Shown piece after piece: positions 1 through 12,360 of a stretch of DNA of 64,000 nucleotides. Where the stretch lies: contig JAJNNX010000005.1 of the NCBI GenBank assembly GCA_023159155.1, positions 310,001-374,000 of the forward strand. Direction: 5' to 3'. Source of the DNA: Ustulina deusta (taxonomy: Eukaryota; Ascomycota; Sordariomycetes; Xylariales; Xylariaceae). The notes under the pieces were generated by a model. That model saw only the letters and a list, made by a program, of their open reading frames with translations, was not told the DNA's origin and ran no database searches. Every line of letters starts with the position of its first letter. The stretch's first letter is position 1. Position numbers and translations under genes: made by a program.

Positions 1-18
1 TAAATCTCATCCGTCTCG

Positions 19-1990
19 ATGCTGAGTTGTGATCCAGAACATGAGAATTCGGAAGTGACAGGTCTCAGGCGGCGAGCGACTTCAGAAGTGACTCATCTCG
101 ATGCCCCAACAGAAACGCTATCTCGTCCTATCAGCCAACATAGCAGACACAGTAGGGCGAGCTCTGATATGTCGTTGTTGCGTGGTTATCTCGCCACCCA
201 AGAAAATAGCGACTACCGACATTCGAGAATTCCCCGTGTGGATCTCTTGGGTGGGCAAATAGCCGATGAATATGATTCTACACAGACTGTCCATAGTCAG
301 CTTCGGAGTCCCGGTGTTCGGTTGGACCGAGCTCAGCATATTTATTTAGAGATTGAAGACTCCGACGGGGAGTCGTTGAGGTATTCTGATGATATACCCC
401 TTCTGCAGCGGGTTGACGAAACTCTCTTTGACCGGTCTCCAAAGAGACCTGGACTGACCTTCGATGAACTTGTTGATCGTTTGCTGGCTCCAAAGCTATC
501 TAGAGCGGATCAGAATTTTGCGGGGGTGTTCTTGTGTTTATATCGCAAGTTTGCTACGCCTGGGGAGTTGTTTTCTGCCATTATAGCACGGCTAGATGCT
601 ATTAAAGACGACAAATCGATTCATTACCTCACAAAGACAACTGCGCAGCTGCGAACCATTGAAGCAATTGCTAAGTGGGTCGAAACGTATCCGAGCGACT
701 TTGCGCGACCCTCAGTTCGGAGAAGGTTAGATGAATTCATTACACATTTGTCAGCCGAGCCAATATTCTCGGCTGCTGCCCTGCAAATGCGAAAGACACT
801 GGAAGAAGCTGTCATCGAGGATGATGATACGGGCTGGGTTAAATCTGAGGCCGAAGACACTCAAGTGGACGGCGAATCCTTGGAGAATGCGGCTAGGGAC
901 AACCCGAGGCAAGGTCATGATCTTCAGGACAGCCTGAGTATGCTAAGTATCGGCAACCATACTGACCATCACGCGTCTGCTAGCTCTCTGGTTTCGAGTT
1001 CGGCAGGAGTTAACACGAAGACCCATTCTTTCCAATTCCACTCGTATGAAGACTACGAGCACGAGGCGGCTACCATGACCCCCACTTACACACTCCCTTT
1101 GACAAAGTTTCGATATCACATCTTCATGGATATGGCAAACGACGACATTGCGGATGAGATGACCCGGATTGACTGGGTTATGTTCTCATCAATCCGTATA
1201 CGCGATCTCGTGCGCCATGTCAGCTTATCGCCAGAGCAGAAGGAGAAATGCAAGGCGATGAGGAATGTGAACCGCATGATCTTTCATTTCAATCATGTTG
1301 CAACTTGGGTGTCAAACATGGTCTTAATGCGAGACAAAGCTAAACATCGAGCACTGATGCTCGAAAAGTTTATGCTTATAGCACTAAAGTTGAGGCAATT
1401 GAACAACTACAATGGTTTAGCTGCTGTGCTCGCCGGCATCAACGGAACCGCGATCCTTCGACTCACTCAAACCCGAGCTCTGGTTCCAGGCGAAGTACAG
1501 AGAAAGTTTGCTCGGCTAGTGCTTCTAATGGGCACCCAGAAAGGTTACTTCGCCTATCGGTTGGCATGGGAGAACTCCCCCTTGCCACGTATTCCGTTCA
1601 TTCCTTTACACCGTAAGGATCTTGTGTCTGCAGAGGAGGGCAGCATTACATTCGTCGGGCCGCAGGGCGATCGACTGAATTGGAAGAAATTCGAGGTTCT
1701 TGGCGAGGTCATATTACCCATCATGAGGAGTCAGAGTGCTCCCTACCCCAACTTATCGAGACATGATGAAGCTAGAGAGGTCATCTTGGATTGCCTAATA
1801 ACGACAGACGAAGATGTAAGAGGATGAAACCATCTGCATCCCAAAATTTTCTTCTTCTTGTTTGGGCTGCGAGACTAACGTGGGATGATAGGATATCTAC
1901 CAACGAAGTATTCTAGTAGAGAGCACGTCGGGTATTGCGGTGGACCCATCCAAAAAGAAATTCCCGTGGTTTGCTAACAAGACCTCATAA
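19..1990 (+). CDS. RasGEF (CDC25-type) guanine nucleotide exchange factor, probably 5'-truncated
   Basis: The protein activates a Ras-like GTPase by promoting GDP release. An N-terminal low-complexity Ser/Arg-rich stretch is followed by a RasGEF_N-like segment (about residues 145-250, with FDELVDRLLAPK) and a CDC25 catalytic domain (about 353-600; FRYHIFMDMANDDIADEMTRI, VATWVSNMVLM, LRQLNNYNGLAAVLAGI, IPFIPLHRKDL). Exon A runs to 1815 and ends at a codon boundary. A GTAAGA donor at 1816, a CTAAC branch site and an ATAG acceptor ending at 1891 remove 76 bases. Exon B, 1892-1990, adds 32 codons beginning DIYQRS and ends at TAA. Without this splice the frame stops at 1825. An in-frame TAA at 1-3 makes the ATG at 19 the first possible start. 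However, the N-terminus may instead begin at an acceptor such as the CCAG ending at 39, with more exons left of the window. The GEF assignment is firm; the exact orthologue is not. Confidence 0.85.
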
Positions 1991-2936
1991 TAACTTTATC
2001 ACTTTTCAGGGATGTCCTGGGACCCACGGCGTTTGGTACTGGCAAAGCGAATTTCTGATAGGGCGACATAGAATATTAGCGACACTTTGTGATGGAATTT
2101 CCTGGGCTACCTAGTTTGCGATGATCTTCCCACCCAGGTGGATAAAGATACCTTTTCCTATGGACATTGGCACTGAATGCTTATAAGTTAGCTACTTCTG
2201 TAGGCAAAGCAGACTTGTGAAGAATCCTGCAACAACCAGGTGAAAATTTACATCAACAATGATGACCTACTCTGACATCGATTGATCCGACAGGAGCCTA
2301 GGTTAGGCAGCAAAGGGTGCTATGGTTTAATCTAGCTAGATACATACTACCTACGTAATAGTAGTAGTTGTTTTGTCGGTAGGTACTAAGTACTTACTTA
2401 GTCATCCAGTCCAGTCCAGCCCTTGTTGGCTAGACTGGACACCTACAGTGTTGCAACAGCAGCATGATAGCTTTGATAAGGCAGATGGATCCCAAGTACT
2501 TAGCTACCTTGCTGTAGAAAAACTCAGATACCTATGGTGATGTCATGGCGGGGTATAGATAGTGCTCCCCTCACTTCCAAGTTGGTACATGGTGTGCATA
2601 GTGCATGTGACAGTGGGAGAGAGCTACCGGTATCATGGCGCAGCATCCATCACAATAACGCAATACAATGTACCGGTATAATATTCTCACGGCCGGACTG
2701 CCGGAAACAGGTAGCGTTCCGCACGGAGAGGTGTTCTGTGCCTGATTTTGATTTGCATTAGGCCAGGTAGGTAGACTTGTAGCCGCACACCATTTCCCTA
2801 GTCTGGACTCCTTCTCAGGAACGTTTCTCGTCTTTTTGCTGATGATTACCAAGTCCCGATTGAGCTCTCAGTCCGCGCAGAATCTTCGTCTCGTTGTTGT
2901 ATTGATCAGACCAAAGCTTCAAGCTTCCGTTCCAAG
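1991..2936. other. Intergenic region, RasGEF 3' side / glycosidase 5' leader
   Basis: No supported gene. It holds the RasGEF 3' tail, several TACCTA/TAGGTA words (about 2345-2400) and one strong inverted repeat listed separately. The part nearest 2936 must contain the promoter and leader of the following glycosidase gene. I see no clear TATA box. Confidence 0.6.
2409..2440. repeat. Near-perfect inverted repeat, 13-bp arms with 6-base loop
   Basis: GTCCAGTCCAGCC is followed by CTTGTT and then GGCTAGACTGGAC. The arms pair at 12 of 13 positions. It lies about 500 bases upstream of the glycosidase start and 420 bases after the RasGEF stop. It could be a hairpin, a dyad protein-binding site or a chance palindrome. 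Confidence 0.6.
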
Positions 2937-5900
2937 ATGGTCGTGGTGGACAATTACGAATACATCACCGAGGAGGAGAAGCGCCTCGGAGAGGACCGCG
3001 ATCGCCTGAAGTATTGGAAGCAATGGGGGCCTTACGTTGCTGAGCGCCAATGGGCAACGGGCAAGACCACACAACAGCCCTTGCGGCCTCGACTGATGTG
3101 CTAACATATCGTGGCTAGTGCGAGAGGACTATAGCGCAGACGGCGACGCGTGGAGTCGTGAGTAGGCTTCCTACACCGCCGTGTCTCCAGGTCAACTGAT
3201 CCCTAGCCGCTCATAGACTTCACTCACGATCATGCTAGGTCTCGAGCTTTTCGTTGGGGCGAAGACGGTATTGCAGGAGTTTCTGATTCGCACGGCTTAC
3301 AGAACGTTGCCTTCGCGTTTTGGAATGAAGAAGAGTCAGTTGGGTAGCAAATCACAGTTCAACTAAACCTGCCGCTAACTCAATCAGCCCCTTTCTCAAG
3401 GAGCGCCTGTTCGGTCTCTCAAATCCCCAGGGGAACCATGGCGAAAGTATCAAAGAAGCCCATTTCCACTTGGACAATACTCCTGTAAGCACGAAGCCTT
3501 GCATTCGAGAGGTAGCTACGTGACGGAGGCTAACACTAAATTTTGCAGACAGTACGAACACCAATCTCCTTCCTTGTTCTCCCTGCCTTCCCCAAAGCCG
3601 ACGGTAGCGGCAGACTTACGTCTGTTATAGCATTCCTACATGAAATACCTCTACAAATATCCGCAAAAGGCCTTTCCTTACGAGGATCTCCTCAAGGAGA
3701 ATGCGCGACGTTCACGAACGGACAAGGAGTATCAAATTATTGACACTGGCATATTCGAAGAGGATAGATACTGGGATATCGTGATCGAGACAGCAAAGGA
3801 CGAAGACGACCCTCAAGAGCTACTGTTCCGGGTGACTGCTTGGAACAGGGGCCCGGACCCTGCCCCGCTGCATATCATTCCTCATGTCTGGTTTCGAAAT
3901 ACTTGGGCTTGGGGTCGCGAATCTGAAGACAAGAAGCCTTCTATCTCGGCGGTTGCGGAGAATCTGGCGCGTTCAAAGCACCATAAACTGGGAGAGCGAT
4001 ATGTGCTATTGTCGCCTTCACCTGGTGTCGGGGCAAGCGGCGAGGATGTACAGCCAGAACTTCTGTTTACTGACAACGATACAAATCTTGATCTCCTTTA
4101 TGGACAGGAGAACACGACACCATATGTAAAGGATGCATTTCACCGGTATATTGTAAACGGGGAGAAGGAAGCAGTGAATCCCGCCAAGACAGGAACCAAG
4201 TGTGCTGCCTGGTTCTCCTTCAACGAGTCTGGTGGCGTTGGTCCTGGAGAATGCGCAGGTACGTTAGGTGAACCTAAAGACTACCTAACACCTAATCAGC
4301 TAACTTTCTGGCTCAAGTTGTCCGTTTTAGGCTATCCAAGTCGGGGGAAACTTATCTCGACGAAGAGGAATTCGACGATGTAGTCGAAAAGAGGAAGGAG
4401 GAGGCTGATGACTTCTATTATCGCATAAGTCCCTTGCCGGTGTCCGAGGACCTTCGAACTATTCAGCGTCAAGCCTTCGCTGGCATGATGTGGTGCAAAC
4501 AGTACTATCAGTTTATCTGGGATCAATGGGCCACTGGCGATCCATCTCAACCACCTCCTCCCCCCGAGAGGAAAGAAGTGAGGAACTCTCAGTGGAAGCA
4601 TCTACATATCGATGACGTATTGTCCATGCCCGATTCTTGGGAATATCCCTTCTTTGCCGCGTGGGACTCCGCTTTCCATTGTATCCCTCTGGCGATGATT
4701 GACCCAGACTTCGCGAAGAAGCAGATTGATCTCTTCACAAGAGAATGGTATTGCCACCCAAACGGCCAGCTCCCAGCGTATGTGAATTGAGTCTACCAAA
4801 CTGGCCGTGCAAATTTACTCACACTCTCACTTAGATATGAATGGAATTTTGGCGATGTGAATCCTCCGGTTCATGCATGGGCGACTTTCCGCGTGTTCAA
4901 GATCGAGCGAAAAATGTATGGTAGGCAAGATCTCGATTTCCTCGAAAGAGTCTTCCAGAAGTTGCTTTTAAACTTCACTTGGTGGGTTAATCGGAAGGAC
5001 AAGGATGGCAAGAATGTTTTCGAGGGTGGCTTCCTCGGGTTGGACAATATCGGGCTCTTCAACCGTTCCGAACCTTTGCCGACGGGTGGTGTCCTCGAAC
5101 AAGCTGACAGTACCGGATGGATGGCGTTCTACTGTCTTTCCATGTTGAACATAGCTCTTGAGCTGGCCAAACATAGAAGAACGTATGAGGATATCGCTTC
5201 CAAATTCTTCGAGCATTTCATCTTGATTAGCGATGCCATGACTTTCAAATCTGGCAAAGATGAGAAGTCGTTATGGAACGAGGAGGATGGCTTCTACTAC
5301 GACGCAATTTCTTGGGGCGGTCCCTGGATTCAACAGCTACCGGTTCGATCACTCGTTGGGCTAATCCCGTTATACGCGACTATGACACTGGAACCGGAGC
5401 TAATCAATAAGCTACCCTCTTTCAAGAAGAGAGTAAACTGGTTCATGGAGAATAGATGCGACATGGCTGAGAGGAATATGGCTAGCATTCGGAAGAGGGG
5501 CAAGGGAGACCGTATTTTGCTGGCTATGGTGAGCAAAGATCGACTAGAGAAGATTCTCAAGCGCATGCTTGACGAAAACGAATTCTTTAGTGAGCATGGT
5601 ATTCGGTCCCTATCCAGATATCATAAAGACCACCCATACTCGATGGATGTCAACGGTGAGAAATTTACAGTTGGGTACGTACCGGGGGACTCGGACAGTG
5701 GCTTATTTGGAGGAAACAGCAACTGGAGAGGTCCAATCTGGCTCTGCGTCAATTTCCTGTTGGTAGAGGCACTTCAACGCTTCTACCTGTTCTACGGACC
5801 AGGGTTTAAGGTGGAGTGTCCTACCGGGTCTGGTGACTATATGCATCTGGGGCATGTATCGGAAGAGATTCAGCACCGCCTGCAACATCTTTTTGCTCGT

Positions 5901-6632
5901 GGCGACGATGGTCGTCGTAGCATCAACGCTGGAAGCGACTTGCTCGACTTCGATCCCCATTGGAGGGACAACGTGTGGTTCTACGAGTTCTTCGATGGCG
6001 ACAGCGGCCGTGGCCTTGGAGGGTCTCATCAGTGTGGCTGGACTGGACTGATTGCTCGCATGATTCACGACACAGGGTAAGCCTGATATTAGAAAAACCA
6101 TCAATAGAGATTACTGACGCGAGATTAGAATCAGCTGCCGTCTACCCCAGACGCCACGAACGCCATCTGCGGCCATGGCACATTATTTTGATGATACCTG
6201 TAAGAAATCCTCAGAGTTATCCTCTTGTTTTTGGCTATTTTAAGAGCACAGGGGCTCCCTGTGGGACTAGAATGATGTCCTCGAAACTTTGCACGCCTCT
6301 GAAACGTATAAATTAGGCTCAAGATGATCATAACTGACTCGAGTGTTGCAGTACACCGACATATACATCTCATGAACTCGAAGGCAGAAAAACCGCGCAT
6401 GCGCCGGTCATCTACAGCCCGTTCCATCGGGGCACGAAGTGATTTTGATACGTCGGTCAATGGCGAAGAGCTCGAGGCACGTAGCGTGTTGCCTGATGAT
6501 CCTGAACGTCAAGCTCAGCGCGAAGAAGCGAACGCTCATTTGCATCAGTACATCTCGGGCCAGCTTCAACGCGTTATTGATGATGACGAGGATGGGGATG
6601 TGGATAGAGAGGAGTATGAGGCGCACGCATAG
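2937..6632 (+). CDS. GH63-like glycoside hydrolase of the yeast YMR196W family (ten exons)
   Basis: A cytosolic GH63/mannosylglycerate-hydrolase-like protein; no signal peptide is visible and the substrate is unknown. Exons: 2937-3060, 3119-3157, 3217-3334, 3388-3484, 3549-3551, 3631-4258, 4318-4777, 4835-6076, 6129-6199, 6352-6632, giving 1020 residues. Family motifs seen across the junctions include [74 protein letters not shown] and [20 protein letters not shown]. Intron 1 (3061-3118) uses a GC donor (GCAAGA). Exon 5 is only ACA, one Thr codon that restores the [14 protein letters not shown] motif; a single intron 3485-3630 without that codon is the alternative. The last intron (6200-6351) is 152 bases. 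The acidic tail ends EEYEAHA. Exon lengths sum to a multiple of three with or without the microexon. Family assignment is strong; the first and last exons are somewhat less certain. Confidence 0.88.
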
Positions 6633-7463
6633 ACAAAGGAATCTATCACGCCCTTCCGAGATTCAGCAAGGGAAAATGGCACCTACGGGCTGCGTTGAAA
6701 ACCAAACGGCCCTGAAGTAGAAACAGATGAACAATCAAATGGGTTGTGGAAAGTCTTTTGGATTGGTATTTTAGAAGGTATTGGTATATAGCATTAGAGG
6801 CAATAGATATGCTTAGGTAACAATACACGAGGCGTTGACGTGCTTGCTATGTTTATGTTTGTCGATGTGCTCTTTCAACCTCTGATTTGTTACCAACCGT
6901 TGCTTTATATCAGGAACACGGAGAAATGATCTGGCTTTGGTTCGAGATTTACCGCACAATAACCAGGCGTACAATACATAGCTCCTGTATTAGCACAAGT
7001 CTCGTATGAGTTGAGACAGATATGTTATCCGGTCTAGTAAATGATGTCATATGCAGTAAATAATTGAGATTTTGTCATGGTAACATCGAGGCTTGGCATA
7101 TTCGGAGAGTAAGACGTAGTATCCATATACCTACCATACAGGTTTCCTGGGCACCGAAGTACGTAGGAACAAGATCCGCAGCAACTGTAGCACTATCCAT
7201 CACTAGGCACATGTGGATATATGCTGGCTCTGGGTACAGTAATTATATTCCTCACAAAGGAAAAGAATGCTGCCAGATCTGGTGACGAATGCGACCTCTC
7301 TATTTTAACGCTCCTATACACACAACGGTTCCTCCTCCCCGCGCCAAGGAGGAGCTACCGGGTTGGGAATGAATTCCCGTTCGCAACGTATCCGCAGCTT
7401 CTATCACCCTTGCCTCGCCTAACTCGAAACCTAAAGAGAGGAAATAGCACATGATGGATAATA
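6633..7463. other. Convergent 3'-3' intergenic region
   Basis: This lies between the stops of the GH63-like gene (+) and ATP5 (-). It should contain both 3' UTRs. The open frames inside are short and show no recognisable motif. I see no RNA gene. Confidence 0.6.
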
Positions 7464-8376
7464 TTACAGGGTGTCGGTAAGGAGCTTGTTCATCTTCGCG
7501 ATCTTGGAAGACACGGACAGGTCAATCGTTCGGTCACCAATCTCAACGACGAGACCACCGAGGATATCTGGGTTCACCTTGTTTGTGACCGTTAACTTCT
7601 TGCCTTGACCGACGTACTGGGACTTGGAGACGGCTGTCTCAAGACGGGCGAGGGTCTTGCTGTCCAGTAGCTGTATCAGTCGATTAGCGTAGCTCCTGGC
7701 GGAAGTCGGTGTATATGAACAGCGATGTAGTGAATGTCTGTAAAATGTTACGCATACCTGGGTAGATGTGACGACCATCTCGACCTCGCCGCGGGAAGCG
7801 CTGATAAGCTCAGCAAACTTATCACAGACGTCCTTCAAGAGAGCCAGGCGGTTGTTCTCGGCGAGGGCAGCGAGGAAGTTCTTGACGGTCTCGTTGGCGC
7901 CGGCAGCACCGATGCTCTTTTGGAGCTCGGCGACGATGAAGCTCTTGTCGGCGTCGGTCAGAGTCGGTGTCGCTAAGACAGTCGCAAGTTTGGCGTCCTT
8001 CGCATACAGGTTGCCGAGGGCGGTCAAGGCCCTCGCTGTCGGGTCGAGGGTCGAGGTCTTAACGGCAGCCGTGTACTAAATATAAATAGCTCATGCGTCA
8101 GTCCAACGAGCGTCGCCCTCCCAAAGCCGACGACCGTGCTCCAATTGGCCGGGAATATCGAGAATACCCCGTGACACAACTGAGCCGCGACGGCGAGCGT
8201 CGATGGGTGTATCGTACCAGAGCAGTGGCATAGGTGCCGCCGACGCCATAGACGGCGACGGGGGGCTTGACGTCTTGAGTCGCAGCGGGAGCGGCGTAGG
8301 AGCGCACCGCGGACCGGGCAAAGGTCCGCTGGGGAGCTGCGGCTCGCAGAGATCGGAGGGCCTGTCGGGACAGCAT
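7464..8376 (-). CDS. ATP5: ATP synthase subunit 5 (OSCP), mitochondrial
   Basis: OSCP joins the F1 head to the peripheral stalk of F1Fo-ATP synthase in the mitochondrial matrix. Three exons on the minus strand: 8376-8218, 8075-7758 and 7670-7464, all phase 0, giving 227 residues against about 212 in yeast. The N-terminus (MLSRQALRSLRAAAPQRTFA) is a typical Arg/Ala-rich presequence. The body reads PPVAVYGVGGTYATAL then YTAAVKTSTLDPTARAL across intron 1, which supports the junction. The C-terminal OSCP signature GGLVVEIGDRTIDLSVSSKI is intact and the protein ends MNKLLTDTL. Intron 1 (142 bases) has a GTACGA donor and TTTAG acceptor; intron 2 (87 bases) has a GTATGC donor and CAG acceptor. The start is the first ATG that gives a presequence. 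An 873-bp divergent promoter is shared with the DUF2293 gene. Confidence 0.95.
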
Positions 8377-9249
8377 GGCGGAGGCGAGGGGACGGGGAGA
8401 TGGTGGAATTGAAGGCGGAGTAGGTGTCGTTTCTTGTCTGAAGCTCGTTTCTCACAAAATGCTGCAAGACCCAACCGACAAGCCGGGTCCAATCGGGAAG
8501 GGTGGCTTGGGACCGCATCAGCCACAGCCCTGCACTCCCACTAGCCCGGTGGGCGCCCGGTAGAGGAACTCTCTAGGCTAAAGCCGGCAAATCTACGCCA
8601 CACACCCAAAATCCACTGTCTTGTGGCATCCGATGCGCCTGACCGGATTCTCCATCTTGTCTCTGCCCAACATTAAGTTGTGACCCATCAACACCCAAGT
8701 TTTGAGGCTTCAAGCACAAACAACACCAGGCTCGACGCACACGCGCCCTGCCTGCTGTCCATCTCTTGTTTCCCCTCTTGCTCAAGGCTCGAGAGAAACC
8801 AGCCCCCATCTCGGAAAAGTACATCTTTTCTCGCGAGGACGCCGGCTGTCCTGATTCCTGAACCCTTTCCGCCCCGCCGGTGCGCGACAACTGACTTCCC
8901 TAGCCCTGCGCCCTGCCCAGCGTCCCTGCTGACGGCTCGGAACGCGATTGTTGGGAAATCCTCCATCCGTCATCCAGTCGGAGACTTGTTCCTGTGACAT
9001 CTGCTTTTCTTACGTCCGTTTTCCCGTACAGCAAGGCAACGAACGCCTGCGGTATTTTGGTCAGTTCCACGGACGTCCAGGACATATCCACCCATTGGCC
9101 AAAGCACGCATTCATCTACACATGATGCCGTAGCGATTTGTTCCAGTGTAGCTTACAGTTTTTCCTTTTCGTTTTCTCTGTGTCTATACCTACAGGTGTT
9201 TCACCTGCAGCCAGCCCGTTTCTAGCATGGTAAGACTAGAATCACTCTC
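8377..9249. other. Divergent promoter region ATP5 / DUF2293 gene
   Basis: Both flanking genes start from this 873-bp interval. Several open frames exist on both strands (8573-8997 and others) because the DNA is C/G-rich with few stops. None has a family motif or coding-like composition, so I treat them as chance frames in promoter and leader DNA. Confidence 0.55.
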
Positions 9250-12200
9250 GTGATGACAAGAGAAAAAAAGAAAGCGCCGGCGCCGGCGCATGGCATTGCT
9301 GCCGCTGCTAGGCGTGCCAAGATGGAGAGAGCCTTGCAATATACCGATAGTGTCTGGCGCAATCTGAACCCGCTGAAGGCACCCCCCAAGATGAAGCACA
9401 AGTCCTACTTTGAAGCAGTCGAGAACACAGACAAGAAGAAGAAGAAGCTGGAGTTCGAGGTACCTAATTATTTACAGTTGAGGAATAAATCGAAATTCCA
9501 GAGCGTATTGCTTACCAGTAACAGATCACCACCGATCGAGAGCCGCCTCCTGGCTTCGAATTTATCCCCACCGGACATCCCGAGTTGTCACAAGAATGCA
9601 AGGAGCAATCGCGCAATAGAGACGCCATATTCTTCATTGTCTCTGTGAGTACCTTTCCTTTGATATCTCTTGATCAAAAGGTCGCTAATCGTACTGGTCA
9701 GAACTCAAAGAATACACTAAAACTCGATCACCATATGAATCGATTAGGTTATCATTTTCGACATTCTATTGTGGAAGAGGCACGCAAGGTTCTAAACGAG
9801 AGGGGCCATCATGAGCAAGCCGCCTACGTACACGAGCCCGGGAAGCCGGAACCCATACCGAACTCCCAGCGGGAGATAGACCTGGAGGCTGATGCTGTCC
9901 TCAGAGATCTTTTCCCTAGAATACCAAATACTGACCGACAAGAGATCATCGATCATGCCTTTAAGAAAGTATGCATTCGACATCATTTCTAGCTCGTTTA
10001 TGCAAGACACTAACCAGTCTCCTTAAAATAGGACGGGACATTTAACGGTGAATTCAAAGTTGGTATGGCTAAGGACATAACACTAGCGCGTCGGGTCCAA
10101 CTTGCGGCTCTTGCTCACATCAGACATACTCACACGCGCTACGATGAATTACTGAGAGAATCAGACTGGGCAAATGCTCGGAAAGCTGTAGAAAAGCCAT
10201 GCTTGGATATCATCGTCAAGTGGCGAGGAGATGAAGAGACTGGCCGTGATCAGCTCGACGAGATTCTTCGGGAAGTAATAGAAATTTCTGATACCGAAAC
10301 CGAAACCGAGGATGAAGGGAGTAGTGCAGACAATGCACGCATTCACGTTCCTCGGACAAGACCTGCGGCAGCGTCGATACCGAGCAGGGCAGTATCGCGA
10401 CTTTCCCGTCCCCTTAACGACCGCTTTGGCGTGGACAGTCAGACAAGTAGCCCTGCTCTTGCAAGTCCTCGCACGCCTTCCGGCGTGCGCAAACTTGTGA
10501 AGGCCGACAGGAGAACCGCTCGCAAGACTCAGCAACGATTCATGCGATATGCTGCTGCTGCTGAAGCCCTCGCAAATTCCTCGAACCAGAACGGACACCC
10601 AGGGAGCCCTAGTACCCCTGGATTTGTAGCTACACCCATGGAGGTTGTTAGACGTCAAGGTTCAGCTCACCCAGTAAACACGTACCGTACAGCTCCAAGC
10701 GCAGTCGTGCATGAGACGTATATTCCAAGAATTTCTTATGCACATACCGACATTCAGAGGACACCGATTCCCCAACCCAACGGCGTGAGTCAAGACAGAA
10801 CGATTGGAATGCCTCGTGTTTCTTCGGATACTCACGTCCATGGAGGCACAGAGCAATTCATTCGCGTACCTGATGCTCAGCGGTCCAAAGTTGGGCCATA
10901 CTCAGCAAATTATAGTCAAGCCCCTCCACCTCCTTTGTCACCAATAAGGTTGGGTTTGCAGGATATGCTACTGCCATCTATTGAACCTAGATCACCTGAC
11001 GGCGCTCCGGTTTCGCTGGACACATCCCAAAGGGTGCCTCGTGAGGCCCAACAAACTACAGAAGTTCCTCGGGTGATTTCTCGGACCATTGTTGAGCCTG
11101 TCGTGCCTAGTCCTCGCCCCCGATCTCCAGGTGTTATGGTTAATGATAACGAAGCCGCTGCGAAGCGCCGCCGCGTTATAACTTATTTCCCTGAGGATTT
11201 CCAAGAGTCTCCCAATTCCTCCTATGTGCGTGTAAGTCCTCGAAGTCAGGATGATGCTTCACGTCGTCCTCAATATGAATATCTTGCAGACCGACGACCC
11301 CTAGTCCCGAGGGGTCTGGAGCGTGTCGTGTACCAGGATATTCCGTGGACACCACCCACTCAGGAGGTTAGAGTAATTCGGCCTGGAGATGGCCCTCATA
11401 GGTTAAGAGGCCGTCCAATCCCTGTGACTGGGGATGACCGATCCCTGATGGGTTCAAGGGCCCCAGATCATGGCGTGTATCAGAGCAATATGCAGGCACC
11501 TACCCGTCAGGAGTATCCTGTCAATCGCGCTGAAGCTCCTCTTAGGTCGAGGGCTAATCCTATTGTTGTTGATGGGCATAATCGCTATGAACCTCGTCGT
11601 GTTGTCGAGGTGCGGGGGTCGGCTGCTCATGAAATCTACAGAACAGCTTCTCCGAGAGGAAACGACATTCATGGTCCTCGTGTTCATGGTGATTCTCACA
11701 TTCGAGATTCCCCAAGAGTGGTCTACGTGGATGAGTCTACTGGCCGCGTTAGAAGCGAGCCGGGCAGTCATCACCACATAGTTCCTCAATACCAACCCGG
11801 ACTACCCGCTTACGAGGGACCTCGGCTCCTACCAGGGGATAGGTCGCTGCAACCTCAACACCAACCTCGTACCCTTGGCAGACCTCCAGGATATACTATT
11901 CCTTACGACAGGGAAATTGTTCGAGTTAATGAGCCAGAGCGAAACCCGTCCGCTTGGCCTAGCGCTACATCCAGAGGAATCCAAGCGTCTTCACAAGAGG
12001 CGCCAAGACTCGAAAGGTAAGAGAGACAGCACGTATATAATGTAGCTCTGATTTCCACCACCTACCATAAGCTTCCATCCGGCAGTGACCAGGCTTGCTG
12101 ACAAGAACCCCAGATTCGCAGGGTCACAGCAACACCCATATACCAACATTGCGCAGCAAATTGGGCCACAACAACCTAGGGATAATGCCATTTACCGAGA

Positions 12201-12360
12201 GGTTCGCCCCGAGGTTACTAGGCTAGCCGCTGTAGGATACGAGCGAGGGACGCAACAACCATTTCCGGTTCACCCAGCTCCGAGCAGCTATATCGAGATT
12301 CGGGGTCCGTCGCCACACCGGCGCATACCCGATCACCGTGACATGATTTATGTGGAGTAA
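9250..12360 (+). CDS. DUF2293 domain protein, function unknown
   Basis: Five exons (9250-9459, 9525-9644, 9702-9968, 10032-12016, 12093-12360) give 949 residues. The lengths sum to a multiple of three and every junction is GT-AG. The N-terminal 280 residues hold the conserved DUF2293 block: EPPPGFEFIPTGHPELSQEC, RDAIFFIVS, LDHHMNRLGYHFRHSIVEEA, IPNTDRQEIIDHAFKK, GTFNGEFKVGMAKDITLARR. The conserved block crosses three introns, which validates them. The remaining 650 residues are disordered, rich in Pro, Arg, Ser and Gln, with repeated VYQ/VYVDES/RPP-type motifs. The last acceptor is GACCAG ending at 12092; the nearer GGCAG would bring an immediate stop. The start at 9250 is the first ATG giving this frame; the residues there are basic (MTREKKK). 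A nucleic-acid role is conceivable from the basic composition but is not shown. Confidence 0.85.
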
